64,000 nt of DNA, from contig NZ_RAZT01000001.1 of the NCBI RefSeq assembly GCF_003626635.1, positions 558,001 to 622,000 of the forward strand. Direction: 5' to 3'. Shown here in pieces: positions 62,175 through 64,000 of the stretch. The notes under the pieces are model-generated. The model was given only the letters and a program-made list of their open reading frames with translations. It searched no databases and was not told where the DNA came from. A program made the position numbers and the translations under genes. Numbering within the stretch: the first letter of the stretch is position 1; the number at the start of each line of letters is the position of its first letter. This stretch comes from Micromonospora musae. GTDB taxonomy: Bacteria; Actinomycetota; Actinomycetes; Mycobacteriales; Micromonosporaceae.

Positions 62175-62202
62175 CGGCCCGCGCCCGCGGCCGTCGACCG
62201 CG

Positions 62203-63222
62203 CTAGCCGAGGTACTGCCGGTGTTCGTGGTCGCCGGCGACGACGATGCCCCGCTCCAGGTCGCCCTGCCGCAGGTCGAGGCGGCGCGGGCCGGTCCGGC
62301 GGACGAGTTCGGCGAGCGCCGGGAGGTCGACGGTCGGCGCGGCTCGATCAGCTGCGCGCACGCCGACGACCAGATCGTCGCGGCTCTGCCACCGGCCAGC
62401 CTGCCGCACCGGTGAGGTGGGCCAGTACCCGTCCGGGGCGAGCCGGGTTCCCGCGACAGGGACAGCTGCCGGCACCGGCACGGGGCCGGCTCGCGTCGCC
62501 GCGGGCGTTGTCGCCCTGGCGAGCGCCGTGCGTGGACGCGGCACCACCAGCACGATCACGCCGAGCAGGGCCAGGGCGGCCACGGCGTCGAGCCAGTAGT
62601 GGTTCCCGGTGAGGACCACGATGCTGAGGGTGAGCAGCGGGTGCAGCAGCCAGAGCCAGCACCACCGGCTGCGGCCGGCGGCGATCAGGACGATGGCGAC
62701 CACCGTGGCCCAGCCGACGTGCAGGGAGGGCATCGCGGCGTACTGGTTGGAGAGGGTGTCGGTGGCGGGGTCGCCGTAGGCGCGCGGCCCCACCAGCTGT
62801 CCGGTGTCCAGCACGCCGGTGGCGGAGAGCAGGCGCGGTGGGGCCATGGGTACGAGCGCCTGGATGGCGAACCCGACGGCGGTCAGCACCGCCAGGAGCG
62901 TCCGCGCCCACCGGTACAGGGCGGGGCGGAACAGGTACGTGAAGAGCAGCAGCGCCCCGGTGGCCGGGAAGTGCACCGAGGCGTAGTACCTGTTCGCCGC
63001 GCGGACCAGGCCGTCGTGCGGCAGGACGCCCTGCTGCAACGTCGCCTCGTCCGGCAGCGCCAGCGTGCGCTCCAGCGCCCAGATGTGCGTGGCGTTGTCG
63101 TACGCGGTGGACAGGTCGCCCACGACGAAGAGCCGGCCGATCTTGTACGCCAGGAAGAGCGCGGCCACGAGCAGCAGTTCCCGGAGGGGGTGCGGGCGCT
63201 TCCCGCGGTCGTCGGCACCCAC
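62203..63222 (-). CDS. PAP2-family phosphatase / inositol-phosphotransferase-like membrane protein
   Basis: A 339-residue membrane protein. The GTG at 63222 has AAAGGA five bases upstream. Six membrane segments run from about 15 to 235. The PAP2 lipid-phosphatase motifs are present: YAAMPSLHVGWATVVAIVL (motif with His) and LTGNHYWLDAVAALALLGVI (GNHYxxD), the form typical of AUR1/inositol-phosphoceramide synthase-like proteins. The C-terminal 110 residues are a Pro/Ala/Arg-rich cytoplasmic tail. It may remove phosphate from isoprenoid or lipid phosphates. Convergent with the SMI1 gene. Confidence 0.87.
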   Translation of the reverse strand: MGADDRGKRPHPLRELLLVAALFLAYKIGRLFVVGDLSTAYDNATHIWALERTLALPDEATLQQGVLPHDGLVRAANRYYASVHFPATGALLLFTYLFRPALYRWARTLLAVLTAVGFAIQALVPMAPPRLLSATGVLDTGQLVGPRAYGDPATDTLSNQYAAMPSLHVGWATVVAIVLIAAGRSRWCWLWLLHPLLTLSIVVLTGNHYWLDAVAALALLGVIVLVVPRPRTALARATTPAATRAGPVPVPAAVPVAGTRLAPDGYWPTSPVRQAGRWQSRDDLVVGVRAADRAAPTVDLPALAELVRRTGPRRLDLRQGDLERGIVVAGDHEHRQYLG

Positions 63223-63406
63223 AGCTTTCCTTTCGCGCGACGAGGTTCGGGCGGGCGACAGGACTGGTTCGTCGCCTGCGAGCGGCGGCGGCCCTTCCAC
63301 CGGCCGGCTGGTCAGGTGGGGGGACGCGCCCCGGAGGTCCGGCTCGAGGTCGAGCCGCAGGCGGAGTGGATCGATCAGAGCAGGCCGGGCCGCCTCCCGC
63401 CCGAGG

Positions 63407-64000
63407 TCAGGTGGGCGGTGCGGCACGGCCGAGGGGAAGGCCGTCGCGCAGCTGCGCGATGCTCATCCGGACCAGGTCGGGCAGGGCGTCGCCGGTGGCT
63501 CCCCCGGCCCAGCGGGTGACGACCGCGCGCATCGTGATCGCGGGGACGGCGGCCAGCAGGTGCGGGGCGAGGTCGCGCTCGACGTCGGCGCCGGTCCGCT
63601 CGGCGATCACCTCGGCGATCATTCGCTCGACGCGCCCGAGCACCGCCAGTTGCTGCGCCAACATCGCCGGATTCTCGGCGCAGGCGCGCGCCATGGCGTC
63701 GGCGTCGCGCTCCCGTTCACCGAGCAGTCCCATGATCATGTCGGGCAGGACGTGCGCGAAGGAGTCCCACACCGGTTCGCCGGCCGGTCGGGCGCGCAGT
63801 GCCTCGACGAACGTCTTCGCCCGCTGCAGGATCCCGTCGAGGATCGCCTCCTCGCGGCTCGCGAAGTAGTTGCGGAAGGTCCGGGGTGAGACGTCCACCG
63901 CCGCCGCGACCGCTTCGGCGGTGACCGCCTCGATGCCACGCTCCGTCATCAGCGACCACGCCGCATCGCTGAGCGCCGCGCGGGTCGCGCGCTTCTTCCG
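63407..64000 (-). CDS. TetR/AcrR family transcriptional regulator, N-terminus outside the window
   Basis: The first codons lie beyond the right edge. The visible frame reads RKKRATRAALSDAAWSLMTE and continues GIEAVTAEAVAAAVDVSP and RTFRNYFASREEAILDGILQ, the TetR helix-turn-helix, with the RT.RNYF recognition helix. The C-terminal ligand domain, about 140 residues, contains MARACAENPAMLAQQLAVLG, typical of the TetR_C group near MSMEG regulators of the AcrR kind. It is upstream of the PAP2 gene by 184 bp on the same strand; a link is not shown. Confidence 0.88.
   Translation of the reverse strand, partial: RKKRATRAALSDAAWSLMTERGIEAVTAEAVAAAVDVSPRTFRNYFASREEAILDGILQRAKTFVEALRARPAGEPVWDSFAHVLPDMIMGLLGERERDADAMARACAENPAMLAQQLAVLGRVERMIAEVIAERTGADVERDLAPHLLAAVPAITMRAVVTRWAGGATGDALPDLVRMSIAQLRDGLPLGRAAPPT

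Noticed and set aside
1..64000. tRNA, rRNA, CRISPR array, prophage or biosynthetic gene cluster
   Set aside because: I looked for cloverleaf-like stretches, regular short repeats, integrase or transposase motifs and PKS/NRPS signatures and found none.

Overview
The window is very GC-rich throughout, with strong third-position GC, GTG starts, GGAGG-type ribosome binding sites and many secreted enzymes with twin-arginine-like or lipobox signals. This is typical of a mycelial actinomycete. A Micromonospora or close relative is my best guess, an inference from gene style and not from a marker gene. I found no rRNA, tRNA, CRISPR array, transposase, phage gene or PKS/NRPS module, so this looks like ordinary chromosome rich in accessory catabolic and secreted functions.

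Layout. 1-10 kb: the start of a VOC protein, a secreted lipase, an AraC regulator with a DHFR-like reductase, a large protein with a DUF6461-like C-terminus, an Excalibur membrane protein, a secreted protein of unknown function, and a LemA/DUF2207 pair. 10.3-14.5 kb: a ChvE/MmsA/MmsB-type sugar ABC transporter operon with matching LacI-type operator sequences before its first gene and after its last. 14.7-24.5 kb: a nine-gene, mostly overlapping operon for trans-4-hydroxy-L-proline catabolism (epimerase, three-part D-hydroxyproline dehydrogenase, deaminase, 2-oxoglutarate semialdehyde dehydrogenase, GntR regulator), headed by two proline-directed peptidases. It looks like a route from hydroxyproline peptides to 2-oxoglutarate. 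24.7-26.5 kb: a gamma-glutamyltransferase.

26.6-30.4 kb: a three-gene operon of a DUF6338-like membrane protein, a 59-residue acidic peptide and a 958-residue membrane-anchored CHAT protease. This is the best candidate for an undescribed system. 30.6-43 kb: a ThuA-ricin protein, an Asp-nucleophile hydrolase with a divergent TetR gene and two matching operators, an esterase, a secreted hydrolase, a GH3 lipoprotein with an altered catalytic motif, a TlpA-like thioredoxin with a partner lipoprotein, an M6-like metalloprotease and another secreted alpha/beta hydrolase.

43.3-64 kb: a SigE-family sigma factor overlapping a membrane-anchored probable regulator, a CDF metal exporter, an M14 carboxypeptidase with a GATase-like tail, a TetR/SDR divergent pair, an amidase with a small partner, a GH92 mannosidase, a small membrane protein, a 1307-residue ThuA/sugar-dehydrogenase/PKD/CBM/discoidin protein, an SMI1/KNR4 protein, a PAP2 phosphatase and a TetR gene that runs off the end. 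Most operon ends carry a perfect or near-perfect GC-rich hairpin without a U-tract. The overall theme is extracellular degradation of protein and glycan, uptake, and entry of the products into central metabolism.
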